Source of the DNA: Rotaria macrura
Lineage: Eukaryota > Rotifera > Eurotatoria > Philodinida > Philodinidae
NCBI GenBank assembly: GCA_900239685.1
Contig: OENT01000101.1
Coordinates: 62,001 to 126,000 of the forward strand
Length of the DNA stretch: 64,000 nucleotides
Direction of reading: 5' to 3'
Positions 39,201 through 51,199 of this stretch are shown here, one piece after another. Positions within the stretch are counted from its first letter, which is position 1. Each line of letters begins with the position of its first letter. Both the position numbers and the translations under genes were made by a program. The notes below the pieces were generated by a model. The model worked only from the letters and a program-made list of their open reading frames with translations. It had not been told where the DNA came from and made no database searches.

Positions 39201-41580
39201 CAATAATTTGCATTCATATGCTAATATGATTTTCCTCGTTGATGACTTTTTCTCCAATGGATTTATGATACGGAGACGTTTCCTGTGATATGAAAAGCAG
39301 ACATTAGTTCTCTTTATTGTTTTTCACATTTTTCATAAATATTTTCTCATTTATTACTTTCATGACTCACTGATAGAAGAGGACTCAATTCTGTTAAACA
39401 CTTCATTGTCTAAGTCAATTTAAAAATTCTTTTGCACAAACTTTAATGAAATTAAATTTCATTGTCTTAAATGAATCATTTTGGTTGACAAAGGCGTGCA
39501 CTTACTATCAGTAACTATTTTCATTCTTTATTCAGACTTACATTTAACTTTCTACAATACAAACAACTGATGAAGACAAAAAGGAAAGGAGAAGAATAGT
39601 TCAAAAAACTTGAAATAATAGAAGATACATTCATTTATTCAAGGAGAGAAAAAAGTGTAATCGAATCGAATTCTATATCAACCGTTTTGAATAAGATTTT
39701 AACCGTTTTTACTAATCTCGATGTCGAATTCTCTCTTTATTTTTCATCGGATAACGATGAGAAGATTCTTAATCTTTCCAAAAGATTTAATTCAAAAGTA
39801 TCTTTCAGTATGATCTTATTCGAAATAGGTTTGCTCTTTACAAAATCAACGATTAACAAAAATAAATGATTGATAGTAATAATTTTAGAGATGAAATACT
39901 ATACTATGCAGGGAGATGTGACAACACTTTACGTATATATCAATTGAATGAGAGACATAAAGTGATTCTAAGTATACATAGACAGAATTCATACATCAAA
40001 TGCAGCTAGATGATCACATAGTCCTTATGTTTTGAGCTAATCAGAAAACTTTAAAAGAAATATGATTTATCAAGCAGCATAGTACACTCAATAGTAAAAC
40101 AATAATTGCAATATTGATTGGCATTTAAAACATGCGACCGACGATTTTTCGCTAACATGTTACAAACAATACTTGAATAGTATTTAATTGCTTCTGATTT
40201 TTGAGTGTATTTTCACTCAATCAGAAGGCACATATGGTACACTGGAGTGGTATCCAACTTCCAGAAAATGATTCGCTTCTAAACGTGAGAAAATTATTCT
40301 AGTCGTACAGTAGTTCTTTGTTGTATTTCGCTAGTTAATCGATTTGAATTATTTATTGTGCACATCTAGGACTACTAGTCAAAAAACTAGACACGAGCAT
40401 TTATAAGGAAATCAACATGCATATTCATGTTTTGCCTTTTCTCCCAATGTATTATATTTCACGACAAGAAACTCCATCTATTTCAACTTTTCTTCAATGC
40501 AGTCAACCGGCTTTCAAATTGCCACTCTACTATTAATAAAGATTGCCAGAGGTTCGATATTCTACGTTCGGTTGTTTGTCATTGTCATAAACAAACATGT
40601 GATTTTCTTGTGGCTCAAATGTACGAATAGAACGATGAACAATAGAATGCAAATAAGTTTCGGAAAAAAATTAACATACCGGGTATTAATGAGACTAGAG
40701 TCATAATTGTTTGTACTAGATTTCGAATAGGTGATAGCATAAATAAAGACTTTCGAAGACAAACATAAAAAGATTAATTAGATAAAGTCGAAAAAAAGAA
40801 ATTACTTTTTTTTGTAATAAAATAAGCTTAAAAAGAATCAGTGCTTTTCGTCGATAGCGAACGACAAGATCACGAGCAGAGAAATATTTTAAGTCGAATT
40901 TGGGAACATTTTTGTTTAATTCATTCACAAAATCTTCAAATAAATTTCTTTCATTGAAATTTTTTTCTTCAAAATACTTTTCAGTGATTGCTTCCAGTTG
41001 TTCGCTTATGCTTCCATAAACGGGCTAAAACAAATTAATAGTGCCTTCGATTGTTATTGTTCGTGTTTAAAAAATGAAAATGATTGCTTTTACTTCACGT
41101 AGAATGAGACAAACACTTTTCTGAATTGAATTTCGTGTTACATCAGCTTCTTTGTTAGTTACACTCTAAATAGAACGGCGAAAGTGCGAATCAATTGATA
41201 AAGATGTATGAAAAAAAAAGAAAAAAAATTAGATCAAGCGAACCTTAGCATCAATCTGTCGATAGGATGCAATCCCGAACAGCGTCTTTGGATGATTATC
41301 ATCATCATATATTGATGGCAAATGAAAATATATTAAATCCTTGTCTCTATTATGAGCACCATCGGGTAATGCTAAACCTCCGATATTTGACCAACGTTCA
41401 TCTATGGGCTCATTTAATGATGGATAACTATATTCGATCTAAAAGATTATTATTGGTATGTTTCTTGTTAAACTCTAATGGCATGTTAAGTACCTGATGA
41501 CCTTTTTTATGGTGAAATCCAATCACCATCAAATGAACGACTAATGATGTTTCATTCTGCAATTTTTCTTCTTTAAGCAT
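36265..41580 (-). CDS. AVL9: AVL9 homologue, DENN-family late secretory/trafficking protein
   Basis: At least eleven exons run from ATG at 41580 to a stop at 36265. Early exons are 41580-41494, 41438-41244, 41165-41094, 41024-40806, 40749-40680 and 37665-37265. AVL9 proteins carry a DENN-like module and act in membrane traffic and cell migration. Motifs match animal AVL9 in order: VIGFHHKKGHQ, LALPDGAHN, FGIASYRQIDAK, QKSVCL, YFEEKNF, RDLVVRYRRKALILFKLILL, LSPIRNLVQTIMTLVSLIPG, GASNGLFRQQ, TTADLRF, RAFRLWLSKGPYPYFDQIPP, and a C-terminal segment with the glycine/alanine-rich EKSRAAGKVLGQAKNSL. The middle is an acidic, low-complexity linker. The ATG at 41580 follows a T-rich ttttcag by two bases. 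One intron (37666-40679) is about 3 kb; the rest are short. Some exon ends in the 3' half are good to a few bases only. Confidence 0.88.
37666..40679 (-). other. Large intron of AVL9
   Basis: The flanking exons join in phase 1 (LIPG to DVIETGLYE), mirroring the FPG-MIEHGL stretch of animal AVL9, so no exon appears to be missing. The intron is roughly 40 times the usual size here, and I see no gene in it. Confidence 0.7.
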
Positions 41581-44500
41581 ATCTGAAAATAATGAATGGA
41601 AATCATTTGTTAAATTACAAAAAATTGATTATTTGTCTCAATGAACAATAATATATATAAACTTGAAAAATCTCTTTCGAGAATATATTCTCATCAGATT
41701 AATGTATTATACACGAAGTCATTTTGATTTCGAGAAAACGATAATCATTTTCAATAGAATTGAATAGTTAAATAAATAGATAAATTCATCGATAGTTCAA
41801 CGAGAATCATGAGTATACAAAAAAATGTGAGATTTTCTGTTTCAATGCATCGTTCGATATTCGATCGATCAATTTAATATACATTCAAATCAGATAATGT
41901 TTGAATTCAAACTGAAAATAAGATATATCTGTATATGACGATGCTCGTGAGTGAATTTTAAATTTGTATGCAACTAAAACCTTATGATAAACTACACTAT
42001 GAAAATGGATGCAGAAAAACAGTATCATTTCTACTAATAGAATTCGTTGTCGAATCATGATTATAACATAAACGGTACTAATCTTGATTATTGAATTCAT
42101 GAAGAATTCTATTAAGTAATACGTGGATTCGTTCATCGGCAATTCAATTTTAAATATTTCATCTTCAGATTTTCATTTAATACGGCTCTGTTCTGTAATG
42201 ATACTTGATTATACACCGATTTTATTAAATAGAAATCATTGAAATATATAATGTCTTATTGTCTAGATACTAATCATTTTTATATCATGAAAATTCTTTC
42301 AGACTAAGAAATATTCATTTGAAGAATTGTTCTACATTGCTAAATACGATTTCGATCATTTTTAGATTGATATCGGCATGATGATTGAATAAATCATCTT
42401 ATACTACTAATTCGATCATCTAGAGATTTAATAAAAATCGAATAATAAAAAAGAGGATAAATTTAGGAATATTGTTGCAGATGATTAATAATGATTGGAA
42501 GAAGAATAATTCAATTTTTCTATGAATCTTAGTAAAAACCAATATAATCAGTAGATGATAGTCATGTACTGTTTTTGTTGATCGACAAAAAATAATTATA
42601 GTAATTAATAAATGAAAAAAAAAGTTTCTTTGATCTTAACAGTTACAACCATTAATAATTCCATCGACATGATCAATAATAATTTAAGTCAGTTATATAT
42701 ATTATTCAAAATCACCATTTTATTAGATTGTCATTTTTTATATTTGATCTACCAATGTTGGTATTAGACGAGAAAAAGAACTCATCTAGATGTCACTCGA
42801 GTTGATTTATTAATTTCTAGAAATATATATAAAATTTGCTTGCTGCTAGTACGGGTGCAGAGCAAACGTAGTATGCAGAAAAATATAAAAAATTCACTTG
42901 TGTGCGCCATCTGAGGTTTTGGCATTGGCGCGAGGTCTCTTTAACCATAGTAGATGTAGAAAAAAATTCTCTTTCGAACTACATATTTGGTTCTGTTCGG
43001 AAAAGTGTCTGGCATGAAAGATGGCGCTGTAAATTCGTCATTGTTAGGGTATTTCCTTAGAACCACTATGGATTAATGTCGGAGGATGAACGAAAGGAAC
43101 GTAAAAAAATTCTTCATCGAAATTCGCCATTGGCTCTAGTCAGCCATTATCGTATGTTTATCGCCACATACCAACAATGATCTCGGAAACCCGACCTGCG
43201 CGCCAGAAAAAAATAGTACTAAAATTACTATCACTCTTTATTACTTCAAATGAGATTAGTGAGAATCCTAGAAAAAGTATCCCCCTACAAAGCCTACAAA
43301 GTACATTTTCTGCTATTGATTCGATGAATCAACGGGCTCTGATCACGTACTATCACTGTCACTATCTGCTTCTTGTTCTTGACGAGCAAAATAAAGTGTT
43401 TCTAGTTGATTTTTATATCAGTTGTTCTTTTGAACTCAGAATTAGTTTCTTTTTATTCAAAATATTTATAATAGAATTGTTATGCCAACAAGAAAACAAA
43501 CGTAAATATCGTTTGTTCTCAATAGGAAAAAATAACATGAATCATATTTTCTATTTCATGAAGAGCTTTTAAAATTAGCATGATGAAAGTTTTTACTGGA
43601 AAATAATATTTTGTAAAATAAAATATTGAGCAATGGCACAAGATAATTTTAAAAAGATATTGTCAACGATAGGAAAAAGAAAGAAATTAAAAATATTCTG
43701 TTTATTGCTTTTTTTTGTTTGCCCAACAGATACTATAACAGTATAACTATAAAAATTTGGTAAATCCCAACCATTGATATTATCATAGATAACTTGGAAA
43801 GAATAAAACAATGTTTCTGGTTTGAAACTTATCAAGTTTTGTGTCCATCATAGTATCTACAGCAAACCTTTCTTAATTGTTCCTTGAGTTTACATCGATT
43901 TCAACTAAATATATATATTCTTAAACAAAAATCTAATAGACAAACTTTTTCTTTCAGTATGATCAATTAACAATTCTTCTAGTATTTCTTGATAGTGAAC
44001 CTAACTGATGCGAATCGTTGAAATTTTACAGATTTTATCAATTCATGTCAAATTTGAATGCATAAATAAGATTTAATAAATCAACACGGATGATGAAATA
44101 AAATAAAAATGAAATAGATGAGAAATTTTCATTTTGATTAAAATTCATTTTTCGTCATCTAAGCATTGAGCATTTCTGTCAAAAAAAACAGCATAGTGGA
44201 GAAAAAAGAATATTTCAAAGTTTTTGAATTATCATCACATGAAGTTCATTGGAAACAAAGTTAAACGAAAATTTTTTTCTCTAGGTTCGTCATAGATTGA
44301 GACTTTTCCATTACTCATAATAAACTATAGCATCTTGTCGAATGATACAATAGAGCTTCTTAGATTGTACAAAATTGACGAAGGCATGACAGTTAGCATT
44401 GCTGTTTTATAGACTAAACTTCAAATATTTATAGATTGCCACAAAATTCACGTGTAGAGACATATATTTATCCCAAAATTCATCCATCAATACAAAGTTC

Positions 44501-47389
44501 AAGTCAAAAGAGTTTTACTAATGTGCAATCATAAAAGTTATGTACAATACCATCATAGTGAGTAAATTTTTATCTTTACCGGAGACAACACTTTCTCAAC
44601 GAGAATATCTGTTGTCCTCTCAGCCCTATGATGGAAAAAGTGCGGTGGAAAATAAATGATCTGGATGCTTCTTTCTTCGACTGAAAGTTGAATCTGCTAT
44701 TAAAGTGAAATTAGTTCGTAGTCTTGTAATTATATGAAAAGCTGCGTTTTCCAATATAGGTTTTCGATCTAGCGGCGATTGCTGACTGTTTGTGCCTAGA
44801 TACTGTTGGTACGCGTTTATTTAAATCTATCGTAGCATGCACAATATAAACTGCGGTCTATAAGATTTGAAATCATCGCCACAACTACTCCATTGTATGT
44901 TTTAGTGGCAGATGATCTTGGTTGTTGGTGTAAGATGCAATGAGATCGATATATGGAAGTGACATAAATAATGGATAATAGAGTGTCGCGATCAGTGAAT
45001 CTCGTTCACCGTGTTATGTGACTGCAACATGTATTAATTCGTTTTGACAAGTCTATTTTGAATATGGACGTGACTGCTTGTATGTTTGTTCGCAGACAGA
45101 GTTAAGAACAGTACCTCTGTCGAAAGCATGCAATAGAACATTTTGTAATGGTTGAAAAGTATTTTACACATATGCGATTTCTTATGAGAGTTACAACTTG
45201 TTACGATCTCGTTTTGTATCTTTCTCTGAAAATAACTGATCAGTGTTGATGTAAACCAATGTTTTATTTTCTTGCTGTCTGCGATTTATTCAGCATGCTA
45301 TCATTAGTACGGTGTGCAAACGATGCCGTATTGATATTAAGCCATTTATGCAGAAATTTCAATAATTGAAGTAAAATACAAACAAGTAGTACCTATACGT
45401 GTGGGAGTAGATAGCATCGATAAGTACGAGAGTCGCAACACAATAGCATGTGAACTGAACATTGAATCCATCAGCGAACAAGTAGTTTGAACCGTCTCGA
45501 ATAGAGCGAAGTTATATAATCATAATTCTATAAAAGGAATGACTGCACGATGATGATAATTCCTCAGAAAATAGCACGTTACTGTTGCATTAATAGTCCT
45601 ATCTATGATTTTATTGTCTTCGGTTTGTTCACATTCTCTGGAGTCTTTAATCGAAAGACACTAGATTGCCTTTTGAAAATTTCTATTAAGCTATGAGTGT
45701 AGTGAAGCTTGGAAAAGTACAAGTGTTTTAGAATTTATGCGCGCATCACGTCCTGTGAAGAGAATAAATAACTGTTTTGTTTTCTGTACAGACCATGAAA
45801 ACAATTTCATGCTTGTAGTTCAGCATTTGTTGACATGAGTGCATACCTTTTATTTTTGACACTACGTATATCGATATTCCCTATATTCATCATCATGGCA
45901 CAAAACTGATGGTAATACTCTGAACATAGTTTCTGTGAAACACGATCTGAAAGGAGTGTCTAAGTATTTAGCGTAAAAAGTTTCCACCCATCCAGCGGCT
46001 CCTTCCATTAGGCTGCTGCAGACATTTTTATTAATTAATTAATTAATTAATTGAAATCTTATTAATTAATTGATTATTAAAAACTGTAGTACAAAGACTT
46101 TAAGAATTACCACAGAATATGAGAGACAGGGTAAGGAGACCATAATAGAGAATTTCAAGGTAATATCACAAATTATCTACAACTAAAGTGTAGTGAAAAA
46201 AACTTTTAGCACTTCTTCTTCTTGACATTCTATGGTCTTAGCTAAGAAACAATGTCGATACATAAACCTCTATATGCATTTTAGAAACGCAATGTTTCAG
46301 GGGATTAGAAAAAAGTAGGTGAATCATGTTTCACATTTTAATCCTGTAGGGATTGCCATAATAAATTTTTAGCTGGAATTGATACATGCTGCTTTAAAAC
46401 TCAAGAACCTATTTGAAATCACATGACAAAAAATAATGCTCCTTTGGAATGATGTGACAAAATGATGAAGAATCTCTCGAAAACATAGAATGTCAAATAA
46501 ATTTTCAGTTATCAAAATAAAAACGAACAATCAAAAGTATTTTCTCAATAGATCTCTTATTTTCGACAAACCAAAATATTAGTATCACTTGAGTGATCGA
46601 AATGCGTTCGGAGATTCCAAACTTAATGTGTGACGGGATAATGTTTCCCAACACACCATATTTTAATGGACATTGGCAGTTCAAAATTATATCGACGAAT
46701 CAAAAGTATCACTGTGATGAGCCTCCTAGCTTCGAGTAGTCTACGTTTTGAAGGATTTTGAGAGGGTTGAAGTGTGGTGTCCGAGGAGTCGAAGTTTAGT
46801 ACGAGATGAGTAAATGTGTGCATGAACTCGATATTCGACGGTTTTCAACGGTCATGAAGTCTCCACAACAGAAGAAAAAAAAATATTTGCAAGCTTCTAC
46901 TACTCGTCGTACCCATTGTTTTCTGTTTAAGGATTGTCTGGTAATTATTGAAAAACCAACATTCTTCTTTTTGTAGCATTCATTAATCTTCTGTATGAAC
47001 AAAAGCGATTGTTTCGGATGTGAGCAAAACTTTATATTTGTTCCACGCTAAAACCACATCCACATTCCCAACCAAACTAAACCCGAATACCACAGTCATT
47101 GAGTAAAAAAAAATTTAATATTGATTCTAATTCATAGTTTTTTGTGGTTATGAATGCTGGTGCAATGTTGTCTTAGCAGAGAACAAAAATAAAGTCACAG
47201 CGCCACCTGCACACCAATCCCACATCCACATCTGACGTATGTGACATGTTCTGTATTTAAGTTTCATGTTATTGCATCTATCTAGATACAATATCTTCCC
47301 TTGCGCATTTAGATTCTATTTTTGAAAGAAAATTTTATTAATGTGTTTCATGGAATTGTTATGAAAAAAAAACTTTCCAATTTTTTTAA
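41581..47389. other. Gene-poor intergenic region
   Basis: No supportable gene. The stretch at about 42840-43200 is less AT-rich and holds unlinked short frames. (TTAA)n occurs at about 46028-46053. A 131-codon plus-strand frame at 43177-43572 has no recognisable features. Confidence 0.4.
46028..46053. repeat. (TTAA)n microsatellite
   Basis: Six tandem TTAA units, followed shortly by a further partial run. Confidence 0.8.
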
Positions 47390-48694
47390 TTACTCAAATA
47401 AACCAAAACCCATAGCTTCGTCGTCACAATCTTCTTCTAAGTAAGCTTGATGCTTGTATCCTTGACAGACTAGCTTACTACTGACGCTTTCATTTATAAG
47501 TCGCTTGTGCATTTTTTCAGCCAGTTGAAGTAACAATGAAATGGATTGTCTTTCGTCATCAAATCGTTTAGCATCTTGAAGTAATGCAATTTGTTCAGTA
47601 GCAACCTCAATAGCTTCAGCTCTTTTGCCATCTCTCACCAGTTGTGCAATTTTTTTATCTATCTCAGCAGCCGTTTGAGAAGCAAACATGGTTTTCACGC
47701 GTTGATTAATCGTTGTAACAAGTGACTCATCTTCTACGAATTTTAGGGACAAAGTATTTCTTATCACTGTAGGCTCGCCATTGGGATCATTCGGTCGAAT
47801 ATATCGTAATTCATATATCAGCGTTTCAACGTCGGTTCCATCAGCATTCACTGTACCAGCCGTTGTAAATTCAAAAAGAACGGATCGGACATTCGGTGAA
47901 TGAAGATCACCAAGACTTGCACCAGCAATAATATCTTTATGACCCCATATCTTTGTAACAATAGCTCCATTTTTACCACGTACAATAAGACGAGCTTTAG
48001 ATCCACATACACCAAATACACTTACAACAGCTTTAGCAACAAGTGGTTCAATCACTTGAGCTTTTTCAAGGAAGTAAAATCTTGATCCTCCAGCATCAGC
48101 AATACCTTTCATAATTTCACTGTCAAAATCAGCACCGATACCGAATGCATCAGTTATAATACCCTTATTATTATATTCGCCAACGAGATTTGTTAATTCT
48201 GCTCGTGTTTTCATTCCAACATTAGCTTGCCCATCAGAAAAAAGGAACATACGACGTGAGTATCCATTATATACATATTTTTGCAAAAGATCAGCACCTG
48301 CACTAATAGCATCAGACATGTTTGTTGAACCAGCAGTTTCAATTTTATCGATAATAGGATAGAGATGTTGACGAGAAGAGGCTCGTGCATTTTCAAAAAT
48401 GATAGATACATCAGTATCATATGCAACAAGATGAACTATATCATCATCGTGAAGAAGATTCAGAACAGAAGTAACAGCCTTTTTAGCATATGTGAATTTG
48501 TTATCACCTTCCATTGATCCACTGCGATCCAAAATAAGAGCTAAATTAAGTGGCGTTCGTTTGATTTCTTCTCCTTTGGGTTTTGTTTCGATATCGAAAC
48601 GAACTTTTTTTGTATTCAAGACACCAGAAATAGCATGTGGGTTATCTGGAATACATCGAATTTCAACAGTAGCCATTTCATTATCGGTAGTCAT
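47390..48694 (-). CDS. VWA-domain protein with intronless coding sequence
   Basis: A 434-residue frame without introns from ATG at 48694. The start MTTDNEMATVE is preferred over upstream in-frame codons because 48765-48709 looks like a 57-base GT-AG intron (gtaagt to ttttag) in the 5' UTR, which removes the apparent hydrophobic leader. The N-terminal half is a von Willebrand factor A domain with a complete metal-ion-dependent adhesion site: D56-x-S-x-S60 in LDRSGSM, T124 in STNMSDA, and D154 in FSDGQAN. VWA domains bind ligands through a divalent metal. A beta-rich segment and a charged helical region (residues ~310-410) follow. No signal peptide or membrane segment remains, so it is probably intracellular. 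The layout resembles bacterial and protist stand-alone VWA proteins. The coding region is visibly less AT-rich than its surroundings, which fits horizontal origin but does not prove it. Confidence 0.85.
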   Translation of the reverse strand: MTTDNEMATVEIRCIPDNPHAISGVLNTKKVRFDIETKPKGEEIKRTPLNLALILDRSGSMEGDNKFTYAKKAVTSVLNLLHDDDIVHLVAYDTDVSIIFENARASSRQHLYPIIDKIETAGSTNMSDAISAGADLLQKYVYNGYSRRMFLFSDGQANVGMKTRAELTNLVGEYNNKGIITDAFGIGADFDSEIMKGIADAGGSRFYFLEKAQVIEPLVAKAVVSVFGVCGSKARLIVRGKNGAIVTKIWGHKDIIAGASLGDLHSPNVRSVLFEFTTAGTVNADGTDVETLIYELRYIRPNDPNGEPTVIRNTLSLKFVEDESLVTTINQRVKTMFASQTAAEIDKKIAQLVRDGKRAEAIEVATEQIALLQDAKRFDDERQSISLLLQLAEKMHKRLINESVSSKLVCQGYKHQAYLEEDCDDEAMGFGLFE

Positions 48695-48708
48695 ATTGTT
48701 TAAAAATG

Positions 48709-48765
48709 CTAAAATTAAAGTTATGATAAATAATAATAATAAATCCAATACTACATTGGACTTAC
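48709..48765 (-). other. Likely 5' UTR intron of the VWA gene
   Basis: GTAAGT donor at 48765 and TTTTAG acceptor at 48709, 57 bases, ending 14 bases before the ATG. A second acceptor-like site (ctcatttag) ends at about 48794, leaving a first exon of about 28 bases, as expected if a spliced leader is added there. Confidence 0.55.
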
Positions 48766-48794
48766 TCTTAAACGAATTGGTGATCGCTTGCTAA

Positions 48795-51199
48795 ATGAGA
48801 AAATTGTAAACGATATCTCAAGGAAATAGAATATTCATTTATGTTTTATACGTCAAAGAAGGGCACAACAATGTTGTGCAATATCCATTTTTTGTGTCAT
48901 GTTATGTTGCAAGACGAGTAAGAATTATGCTGGAGATGGAGAAAAACCTAAAAAGGTTTCTATTGCTGCAAGTGTTATTTTAGCATAAGAGTACAGTGAA
49001 AGGAAAGTGAATCGAATTGGTTGCATAGAAAAAGGAAAATCAAGCTGGCCATCAGTTAGGATGTAGATTATGTTCATCGAGTATGTTAGCGTTTTCTGAA
49101 AATTCACATCAATACTCACACATTTTTCTCTATATTTATCATATTTGTTCGATTTAAATCAATTCTAGATTTACAATATTGAAAAATGCCAAAATGTTCC
49201 ATTTTCCTAATGCTAAAAAATGGATAAAAGAAACTTTCAAACTGATTGGCTTCCATCTCTGGACAGATATCTTAAGATAGGTTTCCATAGGACCACCCTC
49301 TAAACTAGGTACCAAAACAATTGTTCGCTTGAAACTGATCAGTCACTGTGAAGGAAACAAAAATTGTTTGAAGCTTCGAAAGCAATTTTCAAATATTTGA
49401 AATGAACTGTTTGAATCATCTTAGGATTTGAGGTCTTTCTTGAGGAATATAAAAAAATTGAAATTTTCGTGAAAAGTCCCTAACGATTGCCACAGACACG
49501 ACTGAAAACACATAAAAAACCTTTGCAGACTATGACACACTGAACAGCATTAACAAAGCTTCTAAGTATTGCATGACTCATAGGACTAAAGCTCTACTGA
49601 TACGAGTCGGACGAGTAGATATGTGCAACATGGTCCCGGTCTCAGCCCCGTTGGGACTGGGTCTGGGACCGAATTAATTCTTTTGACCAGGGCTGGGATC
49701 GGAACCAAAAACTATTGATCCCACTCATGTCTACGGAAGAGTCTATTGTGTTTCACAATTTCAATCTACCGAGAGTATGCTAAGAGATTTTATCTTGAAT
49801 AGCGACAGAACCCTGAGCAAAATACTACTCAAGATGCTGCTTTTGCCTCCTGCACTAGTCACATTAGCGAATCATGCATAAAGCTCATATGAATATTAGT
49901 GTTCTAAAATAATAAACTGAGGATAATCTTTGCTCTGCATTGAAAAAGATGTGTTCTCCAATATACGAATCGATCTATAATTGAAGATCAATCTGTTTAA
50001 ACGATCCATGAAATATGTTGATCGTTTACAAGTCGATTGAAGCTTTTGTATCTCTTAAATGCTACTGTAATCGAGCATATCGGGAATTAACTGTTAGATG
50101 AATGCGAATAATCGCGTCAATTTTGCATTGTGTTGCATAATACCGAATCAATATGAAAATAGAATGAAAAAGTGTCTTCGAATCATAGTTAAATTTGATA
50201 GTGTGTGGCTCTTGTGTGCTTTAGCTACAAGTTAATATGAATTTTTCTGTGTGTTCTTCATGTGAATACAGTGCATGAGTTCAGTGGCAGTTAGTATTAA
50301 GCTTATAATTTACAAATGTGCATATAAATAATCATGTGGTTGTGGTTTTGAGATTACAACGTATGAGTTGGGTTGAAACTTGGGATTTGTATATGAATCT
50401 AGTGCACAGTAGATTTAGATCAGACTATCAATCTGACTCTGGAATTAAACATTTCTCTATCGATGTAGTTTGAGTATGAATATCATCTTCTATATTATTA
50501 AAACCAAGCAGCACATATTACGGATACTAATTTTCTAAACCATATTGATAACGAAACGTCAAAGAATAACGCTATCAACATTCATATATACGTATGTTTT
50601 TATATCTACATCTACTAACAATTGAACGTTACACACGAGTTCTATCATGCATCGTAATGACTGTTAAATGGATTCGAATCGAATCTTTCTATAGTAAACT
50701 CTCAGTTTTGAACATGTGGTTGAATGCAACAAACTCTGACTAATGTGCACTGCTTAGTTTTTTAGTTGTTTTAAAATGAAATTTACGTGTTAACATAATT
50801 TATTCAATGAAATAGTAAACAGATTTTCTTTTCCTCGTGATCTAGCTTAGAAGTTCATTTTCTTTCAAATCTACTTTTGCAATAGAATTTCTTTAGTCGA
50901 AATAAGAACTTTCGAATGAATGTGTAGAATAAACTAGCCTATCAGGTAAAATAAAAGAATTAACCGTATTTTTCGATCTTCAATGAATATGCATTCATTC
51001 TTCATTGTTTGTTCGATGAAATAAAGAAGAAAATGTACATGAGTATGTATTTTTTTTGTTTTATTTTATTCATTATTATTTTTTATTTGCTGAGACATAT
51101 TAATGTGACAATGTTCACAGAAACAAAATAGTTGACTGCATCATTTTTAATAAACTAATTATTAATCTAACTTTTTTTTGTGCATGCTAAGCATTAGAA
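48795..51199. other. Intergenic region between the VWA and riboflavin-transporter genes
   Basis: No supportable gene. The GC-rich palindromic fragment at 49632-49706 is the only structure that stands out. Confidence 0.4.
49632..49706. repeat. GC-rich imperfect palindrome, possible element remnant
   Basis: GGTCCCGGTCTCAGCCCC is followed closely by TGGGACTGGGTCTGGGACC, its approximate complement, then a further ccagggctgggatcgg. This composition is exceptional in the AT-rich background and recalls the gggacggg-type interior of the element at 13026-14119, although the sequences are not the same. Confidence 0.4.

Noticed and set aside
43076-43572. Short frames including a 131-codon one, in a less AT-rich patch
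   Set aside because: No motif, no splice structure and no link to neighbours; probably chance or a UTR.
48695-48748. Upstream in-frame extension of the VWA protein with a hydrophobic leader
   Set aside because: It translates a probable GT-AG 5' UTR intron; the apparent leader is intron sequence.
48492-48794. Plus-strand 100-codon frame
   Set aside because: Antisense shadow of the VWA coding region.
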